A stretch of 64,000 nt of DNA from Protopterus annectens (Eukaryota > Chordata > Ceratodontiformes > Protopteridae): positions 1,416,606,069 to 1,416,670,068 of the forward strand of contig NC_056733.1 of assembly GCF_019279795.1 (NCBI RefSeq). Reading direction: 5' to 3'. The notes under the pieces are model-generated. The model had not been told where the DNA came from and did no database searches. It was given only the letters and a program-made list of their open reading frames with translations. Position numbers and translations under genes: made by a program. Numbering within the stretch: the first letter of the stretch is position 1; each line of letters starts with the position of its first letter. This document shows positions 22,114-33,089 of this stretch, piece by piece.

Positions 22114-23150
22114 TTAATCTCAAGATGTTCTTTGCTAACAATAAAGGTATCCAGGTAGATAATACTAGTTTTACTCTGAAAAGGAGTAGTACATTTATAC
22201 CTCCACAAAACCCTATGATACACTTATTTGAAAGGCTATGTGAAACTCAGATATGAAGAATATTGATAAATGAGAAAATTACATCTGAAAATTTGACTTC
22301 AGCTGAAAAATTTTGTCTTAAGGAACTGACTACAACAGACAAATTTAGGGTTATGAAACCCAACAAGGGTGGTGGAGTTGTTATTATGTCTAAAACTGAC
22401 TATTTGAATAAAATGACTGTAATGTTGAGTGACAACACATGTGAAAAAGTGTCCAAACGTGAGATGCATAGGGCCTACACTAAAGTAGATTGGATACTAT
22501 ATGAATTTTTGATGGATGGAGTCATTACTAAAGAAGAATATAACTATTTAATAGTTGAACATCCTATGACTCCATCCATCTTTGGTATTCCTAAAATTCA
22601 TAAGGATACCAATAATCCACCATTTAGGCCTATAGTGTCTGCCAGAGGGTCCAAAACTGAGGTTATAGCCTCTTTTATAGATGTTCATTGTAAGGAGACA
22701 TTAAAACATTTACCACACATATTGAAGGACTCCTGGCATTGTTTGGATAAAGTAAGAGAACATTTTGTTGGCATTGACCCAGATATGATAATGACAACCG
22801 TTGATATTGTTAATTTATTTACAGTGATTCCCCACAACTTGGGCCTAGAAATGTTTGAGGCCAGTTTATTGAAATTTAGTGATTTACATAAGGTAAAATG
22901 TAGACTTTTAGGGGAACTGATGGAAATAGTACTTGAAAACAATTACATTTACATCAATGGTGAATATTATAGACAAAATACAGGGGTAGCTATGGGGGCC
23001 AGGTGTTCCCCCATTTATGCCAATTTCGTGCTAGCTCTTTGGAAAACACAATATGTTTTCATGTCCAGTCATTGGTCTAATATTGCTCTTTATTTGAGAT
23101 ACCTGGATGATATCCTTATTTTTGGAAGGGTAGTAAAGAATTGTTTTTAG
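22114..23150 (+). pseudogene. Penelope reverse transcriptase
   Basis: Frame 22263-23150 (295 codons) shows FRVMKPNKGGGVVIMSKTDY (block 1), then GIPKIHKDTNNPPFRPIVSA (block 2), TTVDIVNLFTVIPH (block 3), NTGVAMGARCSPIYANFVLA (block 4) and the catalytic RYLDDILIFG (23096-23128). The order and the PNKGGG and KIHK blocks are those of Penelope-type RTs, related to telomerase. It ends one codon block after the catalytic site, and frame 23141-23350 continues the sequence after a frameshift. About 150 bp upstream belong to the same gene in other frames. Confidence 0.85.
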
Positions 23151-24234
23151 AATTTGAATGTTTTCTTAAAATAACATCTAGTTTTTTGAGTTTTACTAGC
23201 AAGATATATGATAACAACTGTGAATATCTGGATATATTATTTTATAAAAACATGGGTAGGTTAGAATCAAACATTTATAGGAAAAAACACATTGTAACTC
23301 TTTTTTGCATTTTGATAGCTGCCATCCATATTATCAAAAAACTAATCTAGTTAAAGGACAGATGGTTAGGGTTTCAAGAATTATCAGTGATGACACTACT
23401 TTTTGTATTGAGATCGAAAAATTATCCAACATGTTTTTAGATAGAGGCTACCCACATGAACTAATAAATAAGGTTAGTGATGAGATATACAAAAAAAGAA
23501 ATCAAGTATATAAGCCTATAATAAAGTTTGGATTTGATAACAATATATCTAAGAGTAAAACAACAATTGGAAATGACACTTTTGTTATACCATTTAATGA
23601 AGCATCTCTTAGGATAGCAAATACAGTGCGGGAGACCTGGACTAGTGTTTTCATGAATAATGGTGAATTAATTGATAACATAGGTCTTTGCCCTAAAGTT
23701 ACTTATAGTAGAGGGATGAATTTAAAAGAGTATCTTGAGGTATCTAACAGCAAGAATATATTTAAAATGTCTAGGATGAGTAAATGTGGGGCATGTCGTA
23801 CCTGTAAATATATTAATGATGGACCATACGCTGTAGTATACAATTTTGGTAAAACTATCAGATGTCCAGGTCACTGCAACTGTAATACTAAGATGGTGGT
23901 GTATCTTACTACCTGTTCATCTTGTCCAGCTTATTATGTTGGCAAAACTATAAGAACGCTTAGAGAATGGATAGTAGAACATATTAGAGACATAAAAAAG
24001 GAAAGAAATACTAGCTCTCTTTACACACACAGTCAAAAATGTCAGAATTTTAAAAGGTTCTTATTTTTTATGATATAGAATTGCACACAATAATAACAAA
24101 GGAGGTGATGATAAGACCTTACTAGAGGCTAAAGAATGTTTATGGCAACTAAGACTAAATGCTAGTTTTTTGCCAGGTATTAACGAACATATTTCAATAG
24201 CTAGTATTCTTAAATATAAATCACATTTTATTTG
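23151..24234 (+). pseudogene. Penelope C-terminal part with GIY-YIG nuclease
   Basis: Frame 23305-24078 contains a cysteine-rich segment (CGACRTCKYI; CPGHCNC) and then MVVYLTTCSSCPAYYVGKTI, RTLREWIVEHIRDIKK. This is the GIY-YIG endonuclease fold of Penelope elements, with the VYL...YVGKT pair and the R..(E)H block. After a frameshift, LLEAKECLWQLRLNASFLPG completes the C terminus at about 24234, parallel to the Penelope fragment at 40906-41102. The nuclease would nick the target for reverse transcription. Two frameshifts make this copy inactive. Confidence 0.85.
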
Positions 24235-24537
24235 AAATTGAGTTGATGTTTGAATATTGCGTATTTATTTAATATTTAATTATTTATTCTTCGTGGTTTT
24301 TATAAAATGTCAGTTTATCCATTATTATAATGTTGTTATTGGACATTGTTTATTAAGTTTCACAGATATTCAGTATGGTTGTTTATACTTTGCATATCCT
24401 GTCTTAAACAAGTCTTGGCATATTAAATGTATGTGTTTTACTCCTTTTATAAACTTCACTACATAATATGTTACCACTGGCAACTAATTGTTTAATTAGT
24501 ATATCTATTTAAATGGAAGCTAGTGTATGTATTTTTT

Positions 24538-24586
24538 AGTACTCTGATGATGCCCAGAACATTTACGGGTGAAAGCGCTTAGTACC
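24538..24586 (+). ncRNA. Hammerhead ribozyme motif (second, inverted copy)
   Basis: Same core as 20708-20756 on the opposite strand: AGTACT, CTGATGA, CCC/GGG stem II, GAAA, GCGC, TTA, AGTACC. It lies in the right inverted terminal repeat, in sense orientation to the Penelope ORFs. In related elements the ribozyme is thought to process the element's RNA. Activity here is inferred from the intact core. Confidence 0.78.
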
Positions 24587-24869
24587 TTGTGTTGTTTGGT
24601 TTTATTACAAATAAATCAGTCTTCAGCGGTTGTACCTGGGTCGCCTGTTTTTAGTTTTCCTGGTTTTTTGGACTTTTTTATATACATTTCTGTTCTAAGC
24701 CAGCAGGGCATGCTGTGGTTACATTTTAGCTCAGTACATAACATACAGTTGTAACGCAGTTGTAGCACAAGCATCTTACATGAAGCATGTTGGCATTCAC
24801 AAAGAACACATAACCACTTACAAAATTCCAGACAGCTTGGCTGGCAGTATTTCCCTTTGTCACACCCTG

Positions 24870-25490
24870 TTTATGTGTGGATTCCACCAGTGGGGTTAGT
24901 TTTTAATGTTTGTTTTGGGTTTTCTTCAAGTACTGCAGGCTCTATACAGCCATTCACATGTTTGTAATGCGACTCTTGTGAATAATTCTGCATAGGAAAC
25001 TGTGGTCTCAGGGTTAAAGAGGACCTTGAATTTTGACAAACTGCTACTTAACAGGGTGAAGTTTACCTTAGAATAGTTCCTAACTGTTACTGATTTAGAT
25101 GGGTTTTCCAAGTTGTTTTTTTACATCAAAGAAGACAGCTTTGTGATCTGACCTCACTAGTGAAGATGTGACACGGGGTGAAATGCTGGCCTATGTTGTT
25201 GGGTGCCAGATTAAGTATGTTCGGTCCCCTGAATGAAGTGTATGTTGTCTGCCCTAGGGTGTTTGTGTTAACAGAGTCCTGGAAGCATTGTGACTGTGAG
25301 TTTGAGGTAGTGTAAGTGAGGAATGTAGTGTGGGTATTCTTGACAACCTCATTTGTATGTGAGATTTTTGCTTCTAAGGAAGTTGTGTATTTACATCTCT
25401 TGCATACTGTGTCATTTTCTTTAATGATTAACTGTTTGTCTGAGTGAGCATACAACACCTTTCTTTGGCTAACTGCCCTTATGGGCCATT
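24870..25490 (-). pseudogene. Divergent CR1, upstream segment beyond Gypsy
   Basis: Continues the CR1 of 8879-10804 across the Gypsy insertion. Frame 25111-24926 gives NPSKSVTVRNYSKVNFTLLS, homologous to the linker KETTVKISSKVNFMLL of the CR1 at 58.8 kb. Frame 25458-25126 is a fusion. Its start (CKRCKYTTSLEAKIS) is the cysteine motif of ORF1. Its end (GPNILNLAPNNIGQHF, TSEVRS) is the C-terminal part of the ORF2 endonuclease. About 2 kb between them are deleted, so this copy had lost most of ORF1 and the endonuclease. Confidence 0.7.
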
Positions 25491-25494
25491 TTAA

Positions 25495-25690
25495 GCCTAA
25501 ACAGTTTCACCTGAAAGGTTAGAATCAAACCCTGTACCTTGTGTTTGTAGGATATACAGTTTGATCATTATGCCAAACTCCAGTATATATAACTCAACTA
25601 CTTGGTGTGGGAAAAGAATCAACAGCCTTCTATATCGAATACAAGTGAGCTACCTGTTGAGCTACTGAGACCATGTGATGATTGCTGCTA
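25495..25690 (-). mobile_element. tRNA-derived SINE-like sequence, possibly dimeric
   Basis: On the minus strand 25605-25680 reads as a tRNA-like head: TCTCAGTAGCTCAACAGGTAG as an A-box region, then GTTGATTCTTTTCCC in the B-box place. A second tRNA-like string lies at 25530-25590 (TTTGGCATAATGATC...GGGTTTGATTCTAACC). A similar head is at 53600-53715. No intact tRNA fold is present. Confidence 0.45.
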
Positions 25691-26569
25691 CAGTGCCTTG
25701 GGATGCTGAAATGTACCAATCTGGCCCCAGAGACATTAGGAAATTGCATATTCATGTTATCCAGTCATATAATAGGCTGGGCTGTTTAGAAATAAAGATT
25801 TTGTTTTGATAGTGATCTTCTAGGGAAGTTTGTGGGGTTAAGGGCAAGATGTTATACAGTGCTAGGATATGGTAGTGCTAGCTGCTCCAAGGTTAATTCC
25901 AAACAATGCCATGCTGTTTAACAGGTTTCAGACCTAATCCTAACTTTATAGGGAAATTTTACTGTCTAGGCATTTGCTACTGTACAGGACACTGCTAACC
26001 ACTGCTGCATTGTAGACAGCTCTGCACAAGTTTACATGATTTATAGTAGAGAGAAAAAAGCTTGAAAACTGATTCCTGTGCCCTTTTTGCCAAATAAAGG
26101 ACCACACACTTTGAGCACCCTTGAGTGCTTCACAACTCAAAGAGACCTGGTAAACACCTTCAGCCACAAGATGGATAATTCTGGAGTTTTTTAATGTAAA
26201 AGCACAGCAAAAGCAGCTCTTAAGTGCTGAATAAACAAGAAACAACTATCAAACAACTAAGGCCCTTGCTAATTCGTCCTTATGCAAGGTGATCTGGAGA
26301 CAAACAGAAATAGAAAAAGCTAACAAAGAAATGATGATTTTTTTTCCACAAAATTAAATAAATGCTTTTAAGAATGCTTAAAAACAGTAGCTATCACTGC
26401 ATAAAGCAAATGCAAATGCAGGAAATCAAGAAAATATTCTTATCTTAGCTTAGATGGCTAGTGATGCAGTTGAATACATTGAAAAACCCTGCAGAGCTCT
26501 GTGGAAGTGAGCTACTAGGGGAAATTTGGCTGGGCCAGGTTTTAGGGGAGTTTTGTCAATGGAAGAATT
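25691..26569. other. Unrecognised stretch
   Basis: About 880 bp without a gene or repeat family I can name. The minus-strand frame 26245-25946 has no known motif. Confidence 0.45.
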
Positions 26570-26790
26570 TGTCTGGGTGGCCGTCTTCCCAAAAGGCACT
26601 ATAATGCATTTCTTGGCATTGAGTACTAATCCGTGACTTTGGCACCAGTCATTTGTTTGTGTTAGATCCTCTTGTAAAACTTTTGTGTCATGGAAGAATC
26701 AGTGGTAGCTCTTAATTTGCATTCATCTGCAAACTTCATCAGCCAAAGTCTGTTGACATTAGCCTTTACCTCTGAGAAGTAGTACCTAAC
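26570..26790 (-). pseudogene. CR1 RT fragment (FADD region)
   Basis: Minus strand gives YYFSEVKANVNRLWLMKFAD then ECKLRATTDS, followed by VLNAKKCI(V)P-like sequence. This is the catalytic region of CR1 RT with FADE in place of FADD. Only about 220 bp remain, with stops. Confidence 0.65.
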
Positions 26791-26794
26791 TTAT

Positions 26795-26890
26795 CAGTAA
26801 GTGTAGTGGGTTAACGCTCATGTGTCAATGATGCAGGGTTTGAAACCTCCCCCTTTACTGTAATTTTTTTCTTTTTTATTTGCAGAGACT
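26795..26890 (+). mobile_element. tRNA-like SINE head
   Basis: AGTGTAGTGGGTTAACGC resembles an A box and GGGTTTGAAACCT resembles a B box, about 30 bp apart, followed by a T-rich run. The spacing fits a tRNA-derived promoter. The body that follows is not recognised. Confidence 0.4.
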
Positions 26891-26983
26891 TAGGCAATGC
26901 TTTCTTTCTATTAATGATAGCTTGAGATGGTACAGATTACATTGCCATGTCAAAATGCTGAGGGTACAGGGATTGAATCTTAT

Positions 26984-27245
26984 TAAGTGCCTTTAAAGCA
27001 CGATATAAAGAACTATCCATGATGTTTAGTGCTACCTCCCACTCCATGTCTTTTGTGCTGCAAAACTGTACTGATATTAATTTTTAAGTGCCTTTAAAGC
27101 ATAATATAAGAATTAACACTGGTGTCTCGTGTTCCTCCTGCCCCATGTCTTTTCTGTGGAAAACTTTACCTCTATTAATTTTAGGTATCTTTAAAGTACC
27201 AGATAAAGAGTTATTCCTGGAGTCCACTGTTCTCCTCTCATATGG
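26984..27245. repeat. Tandem repeat of about 100 bp, 2.6 units
   Basis: Units start at 26984, 27085 and 27182, each with a TTTAAAG(C/T)A block, a CCATGTCTTTT block and ATTAATTTT. Units 1 and 2 are 101 and 97 bp and clearly diverged. The third is partial. Confidence 0.7.
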
Positions 27246-27317
27246 CAAGAATTGTTTATTAGTGTAGGGGAGTGTGGATGTATGACAGCCCCCTTCACAC
27301 ATTCACACATTCATTTT

Positions 27318-27320
<3 letters not shown>

Positions 27321-27393
<73 letters not shown>
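27321..27393. repeat. (AC)n microsatellite
   Basis: An uninterrupted run of about 73 bp of AC followed by GATATATATGTAGATATATATA. Confidence 0.95.
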
Positions 27394-27395
<2 letters not shown>

Positions 27396-27837
27396 TATAT
27401 ATGTAGATATATATACGCCAGTTATACCTCTATGTATACATCCACACATGAGCACACTTATAAAAATCTCAGTATTACCTGTCCACTAAATTCCCTGGCA
27501 CTTAACTTTAAACCAGTTTGGTGAACATGAGGTTTTAGTCTGTTCTTTAAATTACTCATCTGCATAAATACCTCACAGCAGGCATTTTGGGGGAATGATA
27601 TGGCTCCTTAGAATAGGCTGCTCCTCCAGAATGCCTGATTACCATTTGAGGTACATCATGGAGACAACTCACCATGGTGCTGCCACTCTTAATGGTGCAG
27701 CACTGGGATAGGGTTGTCTCTGAATAGGAAATTGTTACCACAGTTTATATATCTGGCATGCACATTGGGGTAACCTTTCTGAATCTGGCTAAATATTTTA
27801 TTTATACGTTTGCACCTGAGTCAAAAAACTCCAGGTT
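27394..27837. other. Unrecognised stretch
   Basis: No gene. An imperfect inverted repeat (GAGACAACTCACCATGGTGC near 27660 against GGTTGTCTC near 27713) is the only structure noted. It could be a worn MITE. Confidence 0.4.
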
Positions 27838-29167
27838 TAATCTCTCCAAGTCTTTTGCATTTTTAATACCATAACAGGAATAGACTACATTCCCAAGTTA
27901 AAGTATCATTAAAGTTCATGGAATTAGTTTTGTTTCAGTCTTTGATGTTTGGCAAAATTGCTTTTTGCAGCACCCCGAATGTGCTTAGAACTGACACCTT
28001 TTGCAATTTATATGGAGTTACATGTATCGGTAGCATATCTGAATACAACTGTAAATTCCTTTTTTATGATGCCCATTGCACCTCCTACTACTTGGAACTC
28101 TCTGGGTATCCTTTTTCCACACTGCCCTCATTTTTTCCTGCATATCTTGGTATTTTATTACTTTGTGTCTCTTTGTGTGTAAGACACTTTAATCACTGTG
28201 TGTAGCAGTTTCAATGATCAGTGCTACTTTTGTCTTCTTGTCATGGACTACTATTTCTGGTTTTCTTGCATCTATTATTTGAACTACTAGTAGTAAGTGA
28301 TGCCATGTGATATAAACCATCATTCTCTATAATGCTTTCTGGCCTATGTTTCCAATGTTTCTGTGCTACTTCAGTATTGTATTGTTTGCATAATCTCCAC
28401 TGCAAGACTCTTGCCACATTATTATGCTTTTCAGTGTAAAGGCCCTATGCTATTAGTTTATCACACTCAGCACAAGATGTGTGACCATTTCTAGCTCTGT
28501 TTTACAGAACCTGCATTTGACTGTTTCTCCCACATGTTCACTGAACTTTGTAAACCAATGTGTACATAGTCCACTATCCTGGACGGCTAATATTACCCTT
28601 TCATATATTAGTTTAAATTCACCTCACTTAAAACATTCCTGCATCAGATCCTTATTGAAATGAGGATGTTCCAGAAGTTTTCTGTACTTGCAACTATATT
28701 TATGCCTTTTCTACATTTCTTGCTTTCTCATATGATCCTTCTCCATGTATTCTTTTTTTGTTTGTTTTTTTTTTGACACATGCAATTGCTGCATGATTTT
28801 TGTCTGCTTCTGGTTTGATTTTCATTCCTGCATGACAAAGATATGCTGCTAAACTAATCAGGGAAGTCATCTTAGACTTGTTTACCTCATGCTTTAAAAC
28901 TTTCACTATGTTTGGATCTGGTGAAGTCTGCAGACACGTATGCAGTCCTACAACTGCAGATCTATACATGTAATCAATTTCGAGGAGGCCCATACCTCCT
29001 TCAGAAAGAGAAATATATAACCTTAATATACACTGATTTTTATATATCATTTGATAAGCATGAAGCATTTTTCTTGTTTTCCTGTCCAACTGATCCAGTA
29101 CCTTTTGGAGCCAGTCAATTACCCCAAAACTGTAAGTTAGAACAAGGAGAGCAAACCGGTTCTCCCT
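27838..29167 (-). pseudogene. R4/Dong LINE copy 2, 3' half
   Basis: The antisense 3' end starts at about 27838 (same end sequence as 8830-8878). It contains, in shifted frames, the IPIVVG and RPDIVV-like blocks and the zinc-finger region. Frame 29089-28700 then gives YKNQCILRLYISLSEGGMGL, LEIDYMYRSAVVGLHTCLQT. The 5' truncation is at FALLVLTYSFGVIDW (about 29165). The next R4 copy begins immediately, in the same orientation. Confidence 0.75.
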
Positions 29168-32100
29168 TCTAAGTTTAAGTCTCCAAGTTTTTTATGTTTC
29201 TAACACCATGATGGGAATGGACCCATTCCTGTCAAAATATGATTAATGTTGGTGAAATTATTATTACTTCAATAGTAGATGTTAACCAAAAGTGCTCTTC
29301 GCAGCACCTGCACTGTGCCCAGAATTGACTCCTTCTGCAATTCATGCAGAAGTAAATGTATTGGTTGCATATCTAAATATGACTGTGGATTCTTTTTATA
29401 AGACTCATTGCTCCTACTACTATTGGAACTGTTTGGGTATCTTTCTTCCACATTGCGCTCATTTCTGCCTGCAAATCCTAGTACTTCATGACTTTGCTTC
29501 TTTCTGCATGTAAGACACTGTACTCACTGGGTGCAACAATTTCAAAGATCAATGCTACTTTTGTGTTCTATTCATGGGTTACTGTATCTGGTTTTCTCAC
29601 ATCTATTTTTTGAACTATTGGTAATGAACCTAAAACATATCAAGGAATCGTTCCATGCGAAATGCAAGGGAGCTGGGGAAACCAACCCAAAGTATGAGGC
29701 AACTGCAGGTGTAAAAATAATCGTAAAGGAAGTTGTTAATGCAAAAAAGGATGAGAGCTTCTATTTTGCGTGGAACAATTCCTCGGTGTGTCCTAGGTTC
29801 TGTGTCTTGTTTTCACCGAATATTGATCTCATCATCTTTAGTAATGGGTGATCCCATGTGATATAAACATCATCATTCTCAAAAATGCTTTGTGTCTCAT
29901 ATTTCCAATGCTTCTCAGCTACTTTAAAATTGTAATGTTTGCACAATCCCCAATGCAGCAGTCTTGCCACATTATTCCTTTCAGTATACAGGCCCTCTGG
30001 CATTAGTGTATCACAACCAGCAACAAGATATGAGACTGTTTCCAGTTCTCTTTTGCAGAACCTGCTTTCATCTGATACTCCCACATGTTCAATGGACTTT
30101 GTAAACCAATGTGTACATAGCCCACTGTCCTGGACTGCCAATATTAACCTTTCATTTTCTGGTTTAAATTCACCTCTCCTTAACCATTCCTGTGTCAGAG
30201 CTTGATCAACATGAGGTTGTTCCAGGAGTTTTCTGTGCTTGCAACTATATTTATACTTTTTCCACATCTCTTGCATTCTCATCTGACCCTTCTACTTATA
30301 TTCTTCCTTTTGTTTTTTGCCACATTCAGTTGCTGCCTGATTTTTGTCTTTTTCTGGTTTGATTTTTATTTCGGCTTGATACCAATTGGCTTCTGCTAAC
30401 CAAAGCAGAGAAGTCATCTTAGACTTGTTCTGCTCATGTTTTAAAACTCCCACTATGTTTGGATCTGGTGAAGTCAGCAGCTGTGTACACAGTCCTATGA
30501 TTGTAGATCTATACATGTAGTTAGTATCGAGTAGGCCCATACCTTCTTCAGAATGAGGAATATATAATCTTGGTATACACTGATTTTTATATTTTATTTG
30601 ATGTGTGAATCATTTCTTTTATTTTCCTGTCCAACTGATCAAATACCTTTTGGAGTTAGTTCATCACTCTAAAGCTTTAAGTTAGAATAGGAAGAGAAAA
30701 TTAGTTTATAGCTTAGACTTTGTCACTGCCAGGACTGTTTTCAGTATTAATTTTAGTCTTCAAAAATATTCCTTACTGAGCTTTGTTTGCATTTGTTCAT
30801 ATTTTATTGTTGATCCTTTATCAATTCCAAGATATTGCTACACTCCCTCCTGCTCAGTTTCCATTGTATCACATTCCTGTCCCAGACTGATATTTTCTTG
30901 GTGCTGCAGCCTTTCTGCTTTAAATGTTGCTTTTATACATTTATCAAGATCAAATGACATTTTATATCATCTTATAATATTTTCACCACTTGCAGACGTG
31001 CTTTCAGATCCTCATCTGCTGAACTATGCAGTTTTAAATAATCCAGAAAAAAGAAGATAAGAAGTCTTTACTCTTTGTTGTTTTCAGGAGCCATGTTGTA
31101 AGCATACCCTAATCTGTTAAATAGACAGTTTAATGGATTAAGGCCAAGACAAAAGAGCTGCAGTGACAAAGAGCCACCCTAGTAAATCACCCCTTTAAAT
31201 TATTTTTATTCATGGGATAATAATTTATTCTTTACCATGGTTTAGCCACAATGTAATTGATCAATATAGGGTATACCTTACATATTTGTAAGCTATCATT
31301 CATGCAATAAATGTGGGGGTATTGTCAATTTTTTTTTGTAATCTATTCATGCCATACTTAAGATTCTTCTTCTTTTTACAGTTCGTCATTATAGCTCCAT
31401 TTAACACAAATGATCCTTTGTTCCACATGATTTTCTTCTGTTATTCTTTTGTTCTGTTGTCATGATTGAGTTTTCCACTATATAGTTTATATATTGTCCG
31501 AAGGCAAGTTATTGATGTATAGTTTTCAGGATAGCTTGCAGGTTCACTCTTAAGAAGTATAATTTTTCCTGTTGTTAACCAGGCTGATGTCTGTTCAGGA
31601 TGTGCATATAAGTAGTTTTTACCCTGGACTAAATCTTTGTGTAAGGCTGATGATTTTAGCCAGAAGTTAGGTACTGCATCTGGGCTTGGGGTTTTCCTTT
31701 TAGGAGCTTTTCTTAATTTTGTTTTAATTTCACTGGCTATTACTTCATCCTATATCATATCTTGTACATTTGAACTTCTTACTGTTTCTTTTACTTATTC
31801 TATCCATTCAGCATCTTTGTTATGTTCCACAGGGTCTTCATTGATATTTATCCAAAATGTGACTATTTCTTCTTTTTTTGGGGTGTTTCTTGCTTTGATC
31901 CCCATTTAGCTATAATTTTTTTTGGGTCATCAATGAATTGTTTATTTTGTACTTTTCCTTTATATTTATCTGTATATCTTCTAAGGTTTTCTGCCTGTGC
32001 TACCATCTTTAGTTTATTATTTGAAATAGCGTGCTAAAGATCCTGGACTGTTCTGATACTGCACGTTGCTTTTATCATGTCTATCTTTTTCAGTATTTTT

Positions 32101-32490
32101 GTTGACCTGTTCCCTCTTCTATACTATTCTGACACTTCTTGTCTTAATTGCTTTATACTTTTCTCTATTCAGTACTTTCATGATGGCATTTCATTTCTTC
32201 CATTCCTTTCCCTTACTGTTCTTTGTTTTTTGAATAGTTTATTTTCTATAAATTTAAGCTGCGCAGGAATATATCCTATTTACTTCTGTTATATTACATG
32301 AATTTCTGGTAACAGCCTTGATTGCTCATTCATTTTATCAGATTTCTAGCATTTTGGGTCATATTGACGTTCTGTAATCTATTACTTTCATCTTAATATG
32401 TATATCCTTCTCTATTAAATCAAGCAACTCTTCCCTTATATAGTTTTCTTCTAAACTGTGGGAGGGCACATTCTTTGATGTCATTCATAT
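29168..32490 (-). pseudogene. R4/Dong LINE copy 3, RT and endonuclease part
   Basis: The longest R4 copy. Its 3' end is at 29168. The finger region CKRELETVSYLVAGC in frame 30282-29761 has lost its first cysteine pair. The LLDTNYMYRSTIIGL block is at 30540-30440. RT blocks lie antisense at 30900-31700. The pre-RT region (AENLRRYTDKYKGKVQNKQF, DDPKKIIAKWG) is at about 31900-32010. It breaks at 32490, where a DIRS element is inserted, and continues at 37820. A MITE lies at 29637-29840. Numerous stops. Confidence 0.75.
29637..29840. mobile_element. MITE with 42-bp inverted repeats
   Basis: A 204-bp insertion in the R4 endonuclease region. It is flanked by GTAATG at 29631-29636 and 29841-29846, and the uninterrupted sequence is seen at 61485-61500. 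Inverted repeats of about 42 bp (29637-29678 and 29758-29799) begin AACCTA and share GGAAT(C/T)GTTCCA(T/C)GC. About 40 bp of unexplained sequence lie between the right repeat and the duplication, so the true end may differ. Confidence 0.6.
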
Positions 32491-32983
32491 TGATCACTGT
32501 TGCAGTAGGCTTAGATATATGGGGTTATATATTGCCAAGGATATAACAGCCGTCCAGCTTCCAAAGCTTCAGGGCACTTCCACATGCCCAATTTGCCAAG
32601 CAGCTCAAGATGAACTGATTAAAAGAGATGTTTGGGTGCAAGGCCCTTTAGAGCTTTGCTGCTGCTGAAAAGTACACTCCTCTGAGGACGTTGAGGCTTG
32701 ATGGTCTGCTTGTGGTTTACTTAGCTGGGCAGATAAGTTCCCTTTGGGGAAAGAAAACTTCCATTTTTTTCAGGAAAGTTATTTAAAGCTAGGAATGTTG
32801 TGTTTTACTAGATTGTCTTGAGACTGTAATGTCCTTTTAATTGGAGCACTCGTTGATTTATGTCAGTTTAAAAGTAGTGCTATTTAACTGATAAAATATT
32901 TTCTGTGGAGCAATTGTATTTATTTTAACATTGTGGGGCTGCTATAGTGTTTTGAAAGTGCTTTTTACTGTCTTTTTCCTGTC

Positions 32984-33020
32984 AAAATAAATAAATAAAT
33001 AAATAAAAAAATAAATAATA
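32984..33020. repeat. (AAAT)n microsatellite
   Basis: A short run of AAAT/ATAA units inside the DIRS 5' region. Confidence 0.85.
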
Positions 33021-33089
33021 ACTTTTGTGGATTGGTAGTTTTACTGGCATTGTTGCATGTTTACCCCAGGACAGAGGCACCATTTTCGG

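Larger units (their letters stand above)
20642..24676 (+). mobile_element. Penelope-like element with inverted termini
   Basis: A roughly 4-kb element inserted in the Gypsy LTR. It is flanked by TTTATATATATTTCT (20627-20641) and TTTATATACATTTCT (24677-24691), a 15-bp target duplication with one change. Its ends are inverted repeats of about 215 bp (20643-20858 and about 24445-24660) that differ mainly by small indels. Each holds a hammerhead-ribozyme core. Inside lie an N-terminal region, a RT and a GIY-YIG endonuclease. A CR1 tail is nested at 21796-22113. Confidence 0.85.
19125..24869 (-). repeat. Gypsy 5' LTR (right copy) with two insertions
   Basis: Homologous to the LTR at 10805-11946. 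LTR sequence occupies about 19125-19368, 19986-20641 and 24677-24869. The gaps hold a palindrome-chain element (19369-19985) and a Penelope element (20642-24676). The outer end is TGTGACAAAGGG in element orientation. Flanking CR1 sequence resumes at 24870. Confidence 0.75.
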
